Numbered from the stretch's first letter, positions 25,584 through 42,982 are shown. The stretch is DNA of 64,000 nucleotides from Nocardia nova (GCF_002933465.1 NZ_PSZE01000014.1:1-64000); one strand, 5' to 3'. Notes: a model not told the origin generated them from the letters alone. Numbers and translations are program-made.

Positions 25584-26813
25584 ATGGCCGCCATGGAGCT
25601 GATCGGATTCGATCGCATCAGCGCGGCGCGGGATATGCTGGCGCCCGTCATCCGCCGCACCCCCCTGGTGGCCTCGCGGGTGCTGTCCGAACGCACCGGC
25701 GCCGATGTGCGGCTCAAATGCGAGAATCTGCAGCGCACCGGATCCTTCAAACCGCGCGGCGCGTACTTCCGGATCGCCAATCTCGCCCCGGAGGAACGCG
25801 CCCGCGGGGTGGTCGCCGCGAGCGCCGGCAATCACGGTCAGGGAGTCGCTTGGGCCGCAACGACTCTCGGCCTGACGGCCACCGTTTTCATGCCGGTGGG
25901 CGCGCCGCTGCCGAAACTGGTCGCGACCCGCGCCTACGGAGCCACCGTCCATCAGGTCGGCGAGACGGTGGACGAAGCCCTGCTCGCCGCGCAGGATTTC
26001 GCCGAGAACAGCGGAGCGACCCTGATCCACCCGTTCGACCATCCCGATATCGTCGCCGGGCAGGCTACGGTCGCGCTGGAGCTGCTGGAACAGTTTCCCG
26101 AGGTCGGGACGGTTCTGGTCCCGACCGGCGGCGGGGGTCTGCTCGCCGGAATCGCCGCGGCGCTGCATCCGGTGGCTCCGCAGGTGCGGGTGATCGGGGT
26201 GCAGGCGGCGTTGGCGGCGGCCTGGCCGGATTCGCTGCGCCACGGCGAACCCGTCGCGTTACGACGCATGTCGACCATCGCCGACGGCATCGCGGTCGGG
26301 CGGCCGGGCGAAGTGCCGTTCGCCCACGTCATCGCCCATCACCCCGCGATCGTCACGGTCGACGAGGATGCGCTCTCGGCCGCGGTGCTGCTGTGCCTGG
26401 AGCGGGCGAAGCTCGTCGTGGAGCCCGCGGGTGCGGCGGCGGTGGCCGCCCTGCTGAGTCTTCCCGCCGCCGACCTGCGCCTGCGGGGGCCGGTGTGCGC
26501 GGTCGTCTCCGGTGGCAATGTCGATCCGATCCTGCTGACCCGCATCATCGGGCAGGGGCTGAGCACCGGCGGCCGCTACCTCGCGGTGCGGATCACCATC
26601 TCGGATCGGCCGGGCAGCCTGAGCCGGCTACTGGATACGGTGGCCGGAACCGGGGCGAACGTACTCGACGTGGTGCACGCTCGCACCGGCGCGAGCCTGA
26701 AGATCGACGAGGTGGAAGTGCTGCTGACGCTCGAGACACGCGGCCCGGCCCACCGCGACGACGTCCTCGACGCGATGCGGCACGCGGAATACCTTGTGCG
26801 CGTGCAGGACTGA
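25584..26813 (+). CDS. ilvA: threonine dehydratase with ACT domain
   Basis: PLP enzyme deaminating threonine to 2-oxobutyrate, the entry to isoleucine synthesis. 409 residues: PLP Lys K56 in SFKPRGA, phosphate loop PTGGGGLLAG, and a single C-terminal ACT-like domain (ITISDRPGSLSRLLDTV) from about 325. A single short ACT module makes it the TdcB/IlvA1 type rather than the long E. coli IlvA. ATG 25584 or 25593 could be the start. It is divergent from nsrR and converges with the SMR gene. The long frame that begins at 25029 is antisense to nsrR and not used. Confidence 0.9.
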   Translation: MAAMELIGFDRISAARDMLAPVIRRTPLVASRVLSERTGADVRLKCENLQRTGSFKPRGAYFRIANLAPEERARGVVAASAGNHGQGVAWAATTLGLTATVFMPVGAPLPKLVATRAYGATVHQVGETVDEALLAAQDFAENSGATLIHPFDHPDIVAGQATVALELLEQFPEVGTVLVPTGGGGLLAGIAAALHPVAPQVRVIGVQAALAAAWPDSLRHGEPVALRRMSTIADGIAVGRPGEVPFAHVIAHHPAIVTVDEDALSAAVLLCLERAKLVVEPAGAAAVAALLSLPAADLRLRGPVCAVVSGGNVDPILLTRIIGQGLSTGGRYLAVRITISDRPGSLSRLLDTVAGTGANVLDVVHARTGASLKIDEVEVLLTLETRGPAHRDDVLDAMRHAEYLVRVQD

Positions 26814-26821
26814 TCCTCGCC

Positions 26822-27145
26822 TCAGTGTGCGCCGCCCAGCTCCAGTGCCAGCACTCCCGCGATCAGCAGCGCGATACCGCCGATCTGCACCGCCGAGAGC
26901 GGCTCGTCGAGAAACAGCACGCCGATCGTGGCGACCAGCGCCACACCGATCGCCGACCACACCCCGTAGGCGACGCCGACCGACATCCCCCGCTTCAACG
27001 CCTGCGACAGGAAGAGGAACGCCGCCACGTAGCCGACCACCACGATGATCGAGGGCACCACCTTGGTGAACCCCTCGGACAGCTTCAGCGACACCGTCGC
27101 CGACACCTCGGTCACGATGGCCAACCCGAGAAAGAGGAACATCAT
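26822..27145 (-). CDS. SMR-family multidrug efflux protein
   Basis: A 107-residue small multidrug resistance protein with four spans. The proton/drug-binding Glu is at position 13 (TEVSATVSLKLSEGF), and the span-4 dimer motif is GIALLIAGVLALEL. It belongs to the Mmr/QacE group, exporting cationic compounds in exchange for protons. The stop lies 8 bp from that of ilvA, with which it converges. Confidence 0.93.
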   Translation of the reverse strand: MMFLFLGLAIVTEVSATVSLKLSEGFTKVVPSIIVVVGYVAAFLFLSQALKRGMSVGVAYGVWSAIGVALVATIGVLFLDEPLSAVQIGGIALLIAGVLALELGGAH

Positions 27146-27270
27146 GCGCGCACGATATCGGGCGCGGTGACCGAAGCGCGGGCAAGCACCCGCTCAGCCG
27201 CGTAGACGGCCACACGGGTGGCGGAGCCGACCCATACACGGCGCGCGGCAACCGATAGGCCGCCGCCGGA

Positions 27271-29672
<2,402 letters not shown>

Positions 29673-29816
29673 CTCCTCCCGTTCGGGCTGCGTCGCCTCC
29701 TACACGATGCGCACCCTGCGGTCGTGCGGCTTCACCCGGTGGCAGGCTACTCCGCACCGCGCGCAGTGCCGGATACCGCGGCCCGGCCGAACGCTCGACC
29801 GAGCCCGCGGTGATGC

Positions 29817-31019
29817 CTACTTCTTGGACAGATCCCGGCGGGCGGCGACCTTGGAGGACAGGCCGTGGATCTGGACGAAGCCCTTGGCCAGCGACTGGTC
29901 GAAGCTGTCGCCCTCGTCGTAGGTGGCCAGGTTGAAGTCGTAGAGCGATTCCTCGCTGCGGCGGCCGTTGACGACGACATTGCCGCCGTGCAGCACCATC
30001 CGCACCTCACCGGAAACGTGCTGCTGGGTGTCGCGCACGAAGGCGTCCAGGGCGCGCTTGAGCGGGGAGAACCACAGGCCGTCGTAGACCAGCTCGCCCC
30101 AGCGCTGCTCCACCTGGCGCTTGTAGCGGCCGAGTTCACGCTCGACGGTGACGGCCTCGAGCTCCTGGTGGGCGGTGATCAGCGCGATGGCGCCCGGCGC
30201 CTCGTAGATCTCGCGGCTCTTGATGCCGACCAGGCGGTCCTCGACCATGTCCAGCCGGCCGACGCCCTGGCGGCCCGCCCGCTTGTTCAGTTCGGTGATG
30301 GCCTCGAGCACGCTCACCGGGCGACCGTCGATGGCGATCGGCACGCCCTTGTCGAAGGTGACGATCAGTTCGTCGGGCGCCTCGAAGTTGACGGTCGGGT
30401 CGACGGTGTAGTCGTAGACGTCCTTGGTCGGCGCGTTCCACAGATCCTCGAGGAAGCCGGTCTCCACCGCGCGGCCCCACAGGTTCTGGTCGATCGAGAA
30501 CGGGGACTTCTTGCTCACGGTGATCGGCAGCGCGTTCTCCTCGGCGAAGGCGATGGCCTTCTCGCGGGTCCACGCGTAGTCGCGCACGGGGGCGATGACG
30601 TTCAGGTCGGGCGCGAGCGCGCCGATGCCGACCTCGAAGCGAACCTGGTCGTTGCCCTTACCGGTGCAGCCGTGGGCGACGGTGGTCGCGCCGTGATACT
30701 CGGCCGCCTCGACCAGGTGCTTGACGATCAGCGGGCGGCTGATCGCGGACACCAGCGGGTAGCGGCCCATGTAGAGGGCGTTGGCCTGCACGGTCGGCAG
30801 GCAGTACTCGTCGGCGAATTCGTCACGGGCGTCGACCACGATGGCCTCGACCGCGCCGCAGTCCAGTGCGCGCTGGCGCACCACGTTCATATCCTCGCCG
30901 CCCTGGCCCAGATCGATCGCGACGGCGACCACCTCGGCCCCGGTCTCCTTGCCGATCCAGCTGATGGCAACGGAGGTGTCCAACCCGCCGGAATAGGCGA
31001 GTACGACGCGATCGGCCAT
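29817..31019 (-). CDS. argG: argininosuccinate synthase
   Basis: Joins citrulline and aspartate with ATP. 400 residues with the PP-loop AYSGGLDTS at 8-16, [15 protein letters not shown] near 117 and [12 protein letters not shown]. It has its own upstream region with an ARG box at 31122-31152, so unlike argC-R it is started separately. A methyltransferase gene begins 144 bp after its stop. Confidence 0.97.
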   Translation of the reverse strand: MADRVVLAYSGGLDTSVAISWIGKETGAEVVAVAIDLGQGGEDMNVVRQRALDCGAVEAIVVDARDEFADEYCLPTVQANALYMGRYPLVSAISRPLIVKHLVEAAEYHGATTVAHGCTGKGNDQVRFEVGIGALAPDLNVIAPVRDYAWTREKAIAFAEENALPITVSKKSPFSIDQNLWGRAVETGFLEDLWNAPTKDVYDYTVDPTVNFEAPDELIVTFDKGVPIAIDGRPVSVLEAITELNKRAGRQGVGRLDMVEDRLVGIKSREIYEAPGAIALITAHQELEAVTVERELGRYKRQVEQRWGELVYDGLWFSPLKRALDAFVRDTQQHVSGEVRMVLHGGNVVVNGRRSEESLYDFNLATYDEGDSFDQSLAKGFVQIHGLSSKVAARRDLSKK

Positions 31020-31121
31020 ATCTGATGCTCCTCAGGTTCGTGCGTATGCGTAGGGGTGCGCGATGTCACCGGCGCGATGTGCCGCCGCTACCCGCCCTCG
31101 GACGGCTCACATCAACTGCAA

Positions 31122-31152
31122 ATGATTATGCATGATGATGCAATCCCATTCA
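31122..31152 (-). promoter_or_regulatory. ARG box upstream of argG
   Basis: This 31-bp element matches the one before argC at 27 of 31 positions. On the minus strand it begins TGAATGGG and ends TGCATAATCAT, containing two ArgR half-site pairs. It lies about 100 bp before the argG ATG. The rest of 31020-31337 shows no gene. Confidence 0.75.
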
Positions 31153-31337
31153 TAACCGGGGGTGGGGACCTCATCGCCCGATCGCACGGGCGCCCCGCCC
31201 GGCACGCGGCCCGGGTCGGATCAACTGCGGCTTTTCACCCCGAAACCCCTGGAGGTCAAAGAAATTGCCGCAATCGGGTATCTCCGATGTGGCACCCTGA
31301 TAGCGAACGGCACCACGTGCCCGGGAAAGGCGGACCC

Positions 31338-31502
31338 ATGCTCTCCACGTTTGCGGGTTATTTCGGCACGATCGGCTCCGATGTGCTGGCGATCGGACAA
31401 TCGGTGATCAACCTCATCTCCGACCTGATCGGCGCGGGCGGCGCGGGCACGCCGGGCGGATCCGGCGGGACCTATCCGCCGGGACAGTACCCGCTGGCCT
31501 GA
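31338..31502 (+). CDS. small amphipathic/Gly-rich protein
   Basis: A 54-codon frame divergent from argG with GGGAAAGG upstream. The first 33 residues (MLSTFAGYFGTIGSDVLAIG onward) form a continuous hydrophobic, helix-prone segment ending in DLIGAGG; the rest is a Gly/Pro/Tyr tail ending YPPGQYPLA. No signal cleavage site is obvious. I do not recognise the family. The composition suggests a membrane-associated or surface-active small protein. It could also be a chance frame, but the ribosome site and bias argue for a gene. Confidence 0.55.
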   Translation: MLSTFAGYFGTIGSDVLAIGQSVINLISDLIGAGGAGTPGGSGGTYPPGQYPLA

Positions 31503-31539
31503 ACCGCCGCAGCCGCGCTCGCGTTTCCGGGTCCGGCAC

Positions 31540-32337
31540 TCATCCGAAGCTGACCCGTTCGAGCCAGAAGTCGAACAGTTCCCGGTCGCCCAGAATCTCG
31601 AGATCGGCGCCCTCCACCGGACGGCGCCGGTAGATCACCAGCAAGAGTTCGGTGAGCGGACCGCGGATCGCGACCGCGGCGCGTTCGTGGGCACGCCGCC
31701 AGCCGATGGCCTCGCCGGTGAGATCGACGATCCATTCGGCATGCAGATCCTCGGAAGTGTCGGTGGCGTGGAAGTGCAGGGTGCGGCCGGGGCCGAGCAG
31801 TTCCCGGGATTCCGGTTTGTACTCGAACATGACCGGCAGCGAGGCCAGTTCCAACCACTCGTCGATCGCGTCCGCGGCCACATCCGGCGCGGCGTGATAC
31901 TCCGCGCCCAGAGCGAGCGTGGCGTCCGCGCGATGGATCAGCGTTTCGTGGGTGAACCGGCGGGCGTAGAAGTCGGTGGTCGGCACGACCGGCACCGGTG
32001 TCCACAGCTCGAGGCCGGGCCCGGCCCTGCGAAGTTCGGCGGACAGAGCCGCGGCCCCCTCGGCGAGCCAGCCGCGTAATTGCTCGGGGTCCTCGTCCAG
32101 ATATCCGGAAAGATCCCGGAACGCGAAATCGTCCTCCGGCAACGGTTCCCGCACCCGGTCGGCGACCGCCGCCCGCGCCCACCGCTGTGCGCCGCCGAGG
32201 TGGCGGCCGAGCTGACCGACGGTCCAGCCGGGGCAGGTCGGAACGGAAACCGAGGTGTCGGCGTGTGCGAGCGCGGCTCGCAGCAAGTCGGTCTGGGCCA
32301 CGATCTCATCGCAGTACTGCTCGAAGGTCAGCGCCAT
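31540..32337 (-). CDS. maleylpyruvate isomerase-family mycothiol-dependent enzyme
   Basis: A DinB-fold protein of 265 residues with the N-terminal pattern CPGWTVGQLGRHLGGAQRW near 34, including one metal-ligand His, and FTHETLIHRADATLAL near 142 with others. Actinobacterial members (MDMPI type) use mycothiol and a bound metal, but most have no assigned substrate. ATG 32337 has AGGG upstream; GTG 32343 is an alternative. It converges with the small protein gene at 31338. Confidence 0.85.
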   Translation of the reverse strand: MALTFEQYCDEIVAQTDLLRAALAHADTSVSVPTCPGWTVGQLGRHLGGAQRWARAAVADRVREPLPEDDFAFRDLSGYLDEDPEQLRGWLAEGAAALSAELRRAGPGLELWTPVPVVPTTDFYARRFTHETLIHRADATLALGAEYHAAPDVAADAIDEWLELASLPVMFEYKPESRELLGPGRTLHFHATDTSEDLHAEWIVDLTGEAIGWRRAHERAAVAIRGPLTELLLVIYRRRPVEGADLEILGDRELFDFWLERVSFG

Positions 32338-32384
32338 GCGCACACCCTAGGTACGGGCACCGACAGGTTCGCAGGCTCGACGCC

Positions 32385-32700
32385 TCAGGCGGTCCCGAGT
32401 GTGCCGGTGACGATCCGGCGAATCCGCTCGTAGTCCGGATCGGTGGGCGCCGGTGGCCGTTCGGGCCACTCGCCCGGCGCCTGCTCGATTCCGAACAGGA
32501 CCGCGGCGAAGCGCGGATAGATTGCGAGAGAGAGGATTTCGTCCACGACGGCGAGCGTCTCGGAGTCCGGCAGGTTCCAATTCGGCCCGACGAACGCGGC
32601 GAGATTGCGCCGCGTGGTCGCGAAGATGGCGTCGTAGAAGTCGGCGGCGGCAGCCGGCACCCGCTCCGCCTCGGCGATCACCAGCCGGCAGGTTCGCACC
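32385..32700 (-). pseudogene. TetR-family regulator, C-terminal remnant
   Basis: The minus-strand frame ending at 32385 carries about 100 residues of a TetR C-terminal domain: RLVIAEAERVP (first helix after the HTH), FATTRRNLAAFV, LAIYPRFAAVLFGIE and a normal tail. The DNA-binding part that should precede it (bases above about 32690) is missing, and the frame runs into unrelated sequence. At the same point the plus strand shows an NmrA gene lacking its own start. Both look cut by one deletion. Confidence 0.65.
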
Positions 32701-33538
32701 GATTGAATCCACACTCGATCTGGTCGCCGACAGCGAGCAGCCGATCCGGGTGATCGCCCGCGACCCGGCACGCCTGGCCCCGCATATTCGCGAGCGGGTC
32801 GAAGTGGTGCAGGGATCGACCACCGACCGCGAAGTCGTCGCCGCCGCGGCGAAGGGGGCCGACACCGTGTTCTGGCTGGTTCCGCCCAATCCGTCGGCGC
32901 CCAGCGTGCCCGGGCACGTCCTGGAATTCGTCACGCCGCTGTGCGAGGCGCTCGACAGCATCGGCCGGATCGTCGCCGTGTCCAGCCTGGGCCGCGCCAA
33001 CGGCCGTAAGGCGGGCCAGATTTCGGCGATCTTCGCCATGGACGCGCTGATCGAGAGCAGCGGGGTGCATTACCGGTCGCTGTGCCCGCCCGGATTCATG
33101 GACAATATGCTGCGGCAGGTCGATCCGATCCGGAACCTCGGCACCTTCTTCGGCACCGTCTCCGGCGATCTCCGGTTGCCCGCCTGTGCCACGCGGGATA
33201 TCGCGGCCGTCGCGGCCCGGCTGCTGCTCGACGATTCCTGGACCGGACAGGAGAGCGTGGAGATCCGTGGTCCGGAAGATCTGTCGCACAACGATATGGC
33301 GGGCATCATGTCCGAGGTACTCGGCCGCCCGATCGGCTACCAGCAGGTCTCGGCGGCCGAATACACGGCGTCGCTGACGGCACACGGGATGAGCGCGGCC
33401 TGGGCGCAGGGCCTGGCGGATATGTCGGCCGCGGTCGACGACGGCCTCTACGACACGCCGCGCACACCGGAGGTCTACTCCCCCACCGGTTTCCGGCAGT
33501 GGTGCGAGGAGGTGCTCGCTCCGGCGGTCGCCGGCTGA
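32701..33538 (+). pseudogene. NmrA-like protein, N-terminally truncated
   Basis: From about 32715 the plus strand encodes a good NmrA/azoreductase-like body: LVADSEQPIRVIARDPARL, GADTVFWLVPPN, IVAVSSLGRANG and a normal C-terminus at 33538. The first 20-25 residues, which should hold the GxTGxxG dinucleotide loop, are absent; upstream the frame is antisense to the TetR remnant and unlike any protein. There is no proper start codon or ribosome site at the junction. The body is intact, so the damage is recent. Confidence 0.65.
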
Positions 33539-33714
33539 TTCGTCCGATTCGGGCTTCCGCTCCGGAATGTCGCCCGCGTAATCGGCGAATCGACCCGTAC
33601 GGAACGACCAATCCCATTGATCGACAACACCTTCCGGTCGGCCGGGAATCCGTGCACGAGCGCTTGGTTTCGCATATCATCCGAGCGAGACGACCCCGTG
33701 CCGACAGGAATGTG

Positions 33715-34521
33715 ATGACCGCATCCGACAGCAGTGCGACCCCCGATGCCGAGGTGCCCAGCAGTGCCCGCATCTACGACTACGCATTGGGCGGCAAGGA
33801 CAACTACGAAGTCGACCGCCGCGCCCTCGAGAAGGTTATGGAGAGCTTTCCGACGGTGCGGATCGCAGCCCGGCACAATCGGCAATTCATGCACCGCGCG
33901 GTCGATGTGCTGGCGAACGCCGGGGTGAAACAGTTCCTCGACATCGGTACGGGTATTCCGACCGAACCCAATCTGCATCAAGTGGCGCAGGAGCGGGCAC
34001 CGGAGGCCCGCGTGGTGTACGTCGACAACGACCCGGTGGTGCTGGCCCACGCGCGCGCCCTGCTCGCGGGATCGCCCGAGGGCCGCACCGCCTACATCGA
34101 GGCCGACCTCACCGATCCCGAGGCGATCCTGGCCGCACCGGAACTGCGCGAGACCCTCGATCTGGCCAGTCCGGTGGCGTTGAGCCTGGTCGCCGTGCTG
34201 CATTTCCTGTCCGCCGAACAGAATCCGGCCGGCCTACTGAAGACCCTGCTCGACAGCCTCGCGCCCGGCTCGTTCGTCATCGCGTCACACATCACCGCCG
34301 ATCTGGACCCGGAAGGTATGGACCGGGCGCTCGAAATGTATCGGCGCAGTGCCGTGTACGCGCAGGCTCGTACCCGCGACGAATTCGCCGCCTTCTTCGA
34401 CGGTCTCGAACTGCTGGATCCGGGCGTGGTCGCGGTCAACCGCTGGCGTCCCGGCATCGAACCGCCGTCCTGGCTCGACGCACAGGTCAACTGCTGGGGC
34501 GCGGTCGCCCGGAAACCGTAG
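33715..34521 (+). CDS. SAM-dependent methyltransferase (DUF574 type)
   Basis: A 268-residue protein of the actinobacterial methyltransferase family PF04672: the N-terminal SSARIYDYALGGKDNYEVDR block, the SAM loop FLDIGTGIPTEPNLH, VVYVDNDPVVLAHARALL, and the helix of ALSLVAVLHFL. ATG 33715 follows AGGAA; a GTG one codon earlier is possible. The targets of this family are unknown and it is present in many copies in actinomycetes. The gene stands alone between the NmrA remnant and a converging DinB-type gene. Confidence 0.88.
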   Translation: MTASDSSATPDAEVPSSARIYDYALGGKDNYEVDRRALEKVMESFPTVRIAARHNRQFMHRAVDVLANAGVKQFLDIGTGIPTEPNLHQVAQERAPEARVVYVDNDPVVLAHARALLAGSPEGRTAYIEADLTDPEAILAAPELRETLDLASPVALSLVAVLHFLSAEQNPAGLLKTLLDSLAPGSFVIASHITADLDPEGMDRALEMYRRSAVYAQARTRDEFAAFFDGLELLDPGVVAVNRWRPGIEPPSWLDAQVNCWGAVARKP

Positions 34522-34531
34522 GTTCCACGGC

Positions 34532-35086
34532 TCAGCCGCGCCAGTCCGGATCGCGTCCCAGGAGGGCGACGATGTTGTCCAGCGCCGGGCGCGATTCGTC
34601 CTCGGCCAGACGGGACCGATAGGCGCCGCCCGGGCCGTTGAGCGGGCTGCCCGGCGCGGTGATCGAGCGCGCGATGGGCAGTGCCGCGGCCGCCAATCGC
34701 CGCGGAACGGGACAGGGGCGACGCAGTGCCCGCGCGAGGTCCCAGCGATGAGTGAGCATGTCCACCAGATGGACGCCCAGCACTCGTTCGGTGGCGAGCG
34801 GACCGGACCGGGGCAGCACCACGACCTCACCGGAGCGCTCGATCGCCGCGATCCACCGGGCGGTGATGTGCGCGAACGCCGCGCGCGGATCGTCCGCGAA
34901 TTCGGCCGACGTGCCGAGCACCGAGGCGTTGACCGCCTCGTGCCGCTCGTTCATATGCGTGATCAGGTCGGCGACGTCCCATCCCGCGCACGGCGTCGGC
35001 GCCGTGAGATCCGCATCCTCGAGTGTGACCACATCATGTCCGATCAGGGCCAGAGCCATCGCGTCCAGCCGCAGAAGTTCGCTCAT
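34532..35086 (-). CDS. DinB-like TIGR03086-family protein
   Basis: A 184-residue DinB-fold protein with TPCAGWDVADLITHMNERHE near 35 and HLVDMLTHRWDLARAL near 110, giving the usual His metal ligands. This TIGR03086/mycothiol-linked family has no fixed function. ATG 35086 has AAAGGTG upstream. It is divergent from a TetR gene, and the 77 bp between them hold two strong palindromes, so it is the probable regulated target. Confidence 0.85.
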   Translation of the reverse strand: MSELLRLDAMALALIGHDVVTLEDADLTAPTPCAGWDVADLITHMNERHEAVNASVLGTSAEFADDPRAAFAHITARWIAAIERSGEVVVLPRSGPLATERVLGVHLVDMLTHRWDLARALRRPCPVPRRLAAAALPIARSITAPGSPLNGPGGAYRSRLAEDESRPALDNIVALLGRDPDWRG

Positions 35087-35107
35087 CACAACACCTTTCA
35101 CAGTTTA

Positions 35108-35153
35108 GCGAACGCTCGTTCGCCAAATGACTATAGCGAACGATCGTACGCTA
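35108..35153. promoter_or_regulatory. paired TetR operators in a divergent promoter
   Basis: Palindrome 1: GCGAACG-CT-CGTTCGC (35108-35123, perfect). Palindrome 2: TAGCGAACGATCGTACGCTA (35134-35153, one mismatched pair). Both share GCGAACG and their centres are 28 bp apart. A -10 box TATGCT (35152-35157) ends 6 bp before the TetR ATG, implying a leaderless TetR mRNA under its own operator. Confidence 0.75.
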
Positions 35154-35163
35154 TGCTGGGCTG

Positions 35164-35811
35164 ATGTCACCTCGCCGTTCCGCCGTCGACGCATCCCGCA
35201 CGCGGGACCGGATCGTCTCCGTAGCTGTCGAGCAGGCGTCGCTAGTGGGCCTGGAGGGTGTGACAATCGGATCGATCGCCGAGAACCTGGAGATGAGCAA
35301 GGCCGGCGTCGTCGGCCCTTTCGGCTCCCGTGAACAGCTGCAACTCGCGGCCTTGGAACAAGCCGGAAAGATCTTCCGAGAGGCAGTGATCGCACCGCTG
35401 GAAGGATTGCCGCCGGGGACCGAACGGCTGGGACGGCTGATCGACAACTGGATGGCCTATCTGGCCGAATGCCCTTTTCCCGGAGGCTGTTTCGTCACCG
35501 CGGCCTCGACCGAACTCGACGGCCGACCGGGAATGCTCCGCGATCGCCTCCGCGGGTACGTGGACGGCGCCCGCGCAGCGCTGGAATCCGAAATCATCGC
35601 CCATCAAGCAGACTCGGACGGACCCCACCGTCCGGTGGACGAACTGGTCACCACCGTCATCGGAATTACGATGGCGGTCAACCAGGAAATTCAACTGCTG
35701 AATGATCCCCGCGCCGCCGATCGCGGGAGGGCGGCGCTTCGAGCCGCCCTCGGGCTGCCCGAGCCGACGCGTCGATCTCCGGGCCGGGCGGGACGTCGGC
35801 CCACGCCGTAA
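35164..35811 (+). CDS. TetR-family regulator
   Basis: A 215-residue repressor: HTH region at about 15-60 (TIGSIAENLEMSKAGVVGPF) and a C-terminal TetR_C domain with ECPFPGGCFVTAASTELDGRPG, the hallmark of a subgroup regulating small detoxifying enzymes. The recognition helix has Gly-Pro where HYF is usual. The ATG sits 6 bp after a -10 box. It is paired with the divergent DinB-like gene and two palindromes. About 260 bp after its stop, before argR, I see nothing. Confidence 0.9.
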   Translation: MSPRRSAVDASRTRDRIVSVAVEQASLVGLEGVTIGSIAENLEMSKAGVVGPFGSREQLQLAALEQAGKIFREAVIAPLEGLPPGTERLGRLIDNWMAYLAECPFPGGCFVTAASTELDGRPGMLRDRLRGYVDGARAALESEIIAHQADSDGPHRPVDELVTTVIGITMAVNQEIQLLNDPRAADRGRAALRAALGLPEPTRRSPGRAGRRPTP

Positions 35812-36071
35812 CCCGCACAGCCCCCTCGCGGGACACCGGAGCGGGCGCGGACTCCGCTCGAATGAGTCGCCGGCGGCGGGGTCACTCGAATACGATGACC
35901 ACGTGCCCGACCACCGGGCATGCCGGTTGCTTGCAGGACGAGCGCGGCAGCAGCGAGGACTGAAACCCGTGGCGATCACCCTCGCCCGGACCCGTTTACG
36001 ACCGCCGGGCGAGTCCTCCACCGTCCTGATCCCTTCGCGTCGGCATGAGGAGACGGCGCGGAATCGGCCGT

Positions 36072-38819
<2,748 letters not shown>

Positions 38820-38823
<4 letters not shown>

Positions 38824-39751
38824 GACGTTGTCGTTCCTGCCGTCTCGGGTGGGGTCACCATCGTTCCGATGCCTTCCCCGGTGAACAGTTCCAGCAGTAC
38901 CGCATGCGGCACCCGGCCGTCGATCACGTGTGCGGTCGGGACACCGGCCCGCACGGCGCGCAGGCAGGCCTCCATCTTCGGCACCATGCCGGCGTCCAGG
39001 CTGGGCAGCAGGGCGGCCAAGGCGTCGGTATCGATATGGGTGGTCAGCGACGAGCGGTCGGGCCAATTCGTGTACAGGCCTTCGACATCGGTGAGCACCA
39101 CCAGCTTCTCCGCGCCGATGCCCTGGGCCAGCGCGGCGGCGGCGGTATCGGCGTTGATGTTGTGCACCACGCCGTCGGCATCGGGCGCGATGGTCGAGAC
39201 CACCGGAATGCGCCCGGCGCGAACGAGATCCAGCACCGCGTCCGGATTGACGGCGGTGACGTCGCCGACCAGGCCGATATCGGTCGGCTCGCCGTCGACG
39301 GTGACGGTGCGGCGGGTGGCGGTGAACAGCCGCGCGTCCTCACCGGAGATGCCGACCGCGTACGGGCCGTGCGCGTTGATCAGCCCGACCAGTTCCCGGC
39401 CGACCTGACCGAACAGCACCATCCGCACCACATCCATCACCTCGGGCGTGGTGACGCGGAAGCCGCCGCGGAATTCGCCCTGCAGCCCAAGCTTTTTCAG
39501 CATGGCGCTGATCTGCGGGCCACCACCGTGCACCACGACCGGGTGCACGCCGACGGTGCGCAGGAACGCCATATCGGCGGCGAAGGCGTGTTTGAGGGTG
39601 TCGTCGATCATGGCGTTGCCGCCGTATTTGACGACCACGATCTTGTCGCGGAACTTCTGCAACCACGGCAGTGCGCCCGCCAGCACATGCGCTTTGTCCA
39701 GCGCGGACAGGTCCTGGGTGGTCACCGGAACCTCCGGCGTCGCTTCCGTGG

Positions 39752-39755
<4 letters not shown>
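38820..39755 (-). CDS. argB: acetylglutamate kinase
   Basis: Phosphorylates N-acetylglutamate, the usual feedback-controlled step. 311 residues with VVKYGGNAM near 41, [11 protein letters not shown] near 73, and [12 protein letters not shown] and [11 protein letters not shown] towards the C-terminus. It has the extra N-terminal helix ([20 protein letters not shown]) found in arginine-sensitive hexameric enzymes. ATG 39755 overlaps the argJ stop (ATGA). Confidence 0.97.
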
Positions 39756-42097
<2,342 letters not shown>

Positions 42098-42214
42098 CGG
42101 GCGGGTCGCGGATCCGTGGGCACAGGATCGCTCCGGTCGGTGAAGACCCAGTTCGGCAACGATATGTGACAACCGGCCCTTCCCGCCGTCACAGCCGGTC
42201 GCGACGCTGAGATC

Positions 42215-42982
42215 ATGAATCGCCGCACCCACGCGGATCCGTTGCTCGCGGCCGAGGCCGCCGCGGCATCGGGTGCGCCCGCGCTACGAATGACAGGGGT
42301 CGGTAAGACCTACGGTTCCGGTGCGGGACAGGTGGTCGCGCTGCGCGACGTGGATCTGGAGATCCGGCCGGGGCAGTTCGTGGTCCTGCTGGGTCCGTCG
42401 GGGTCGGGTAAAACCACGCTGCTGAACCTGGTGGGCGGGATCGAGGAGCCCTCGGGTGGTGTCATCGAAGTGGCGGGCATGGATATCGGCGCGCTGAACA
42501 ACAAGCAGCGCACCGCGTTCCGTCGGGACCGCGTCGGGTTCGTCTTCCAATTCTTCAATCTGGTCCCGACCCTGACCGCGCTGGAGAACGTGGAGATCCT
42601 GGCGGAGCTGACGGGGCCGGATGCCGCCGCCCGCAGTCGCGCCGCGCTGAACCTCGTCGGTCTCGCAGATGTCGCCGACCGATTTCCGGGACAGCTGTCG
42701 GGCGGACAGCAGCAGCGCGTGGCCATCGCCCGGGCGATCGTGAAGGAACCGCCCCTGCTGCTGTGCGATGAACCCACCGGCAGTCTCGACCTCATCACCG
42801 GCCGACAGGTGCTGGCCGTATTGCGCGGTCTCGCGCGGGAGGGCCATCACACCGTCCTGATCGTGACGCACAACTCCGAGATCGCCCGGATGGCCGACCG
42901 CGTGGTGTGGCTACAGTCGGGTGAGATCAGCCGTTCCGAGTGGGTGGACCATCCGGTTGAGGCGTCGGAGTTGCAGTGGTAG
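42215..42982 (+). CDS. ABC transporter ATP-binding protein (LolD/MacB type)
   Basis: A 255-residue ATPase with Walker [14 protein letters not shown], the LolD-like [20 protein letters not shown]-loop, signature [14 protein letters not shown] and Walker [13 protein letters not shown]. It is followed, with a 7-base overlap, by an FtsX-type permease, so the pair forms a type VII ABC system that moves lipids, lipoproteins or peptides by a mechanical stroke rather than import. It is divergent from argC. Confidence 0.93.
   Translation: MNRRTHADPLLAAEAAAASGAPALRMTGVGKTYGSGAGQVVALRDVDLEIRPGQFVVLLGPSGSGKTTLLNLVGGIEEPSGGVIEVAGMDIGALNNKQRTAFRRDRVGFVFQFFNLVPTLTALENVEILAELTGPDAAARSRAALNLVGLADVADRFPGQLSGGQQQRVAIARAIVKEPPLLLCDEPTGSLDLITGRQVLAVLRGLAREGHHTVLIVTHNSEIARMADRVVWLQSGEISRSEWVDHPVEASELQW

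Noticed and set aside
29865-31025. 386-codon plus-strand frame
   Set aside because: Antisense shadow of argG with no recognisable domain.
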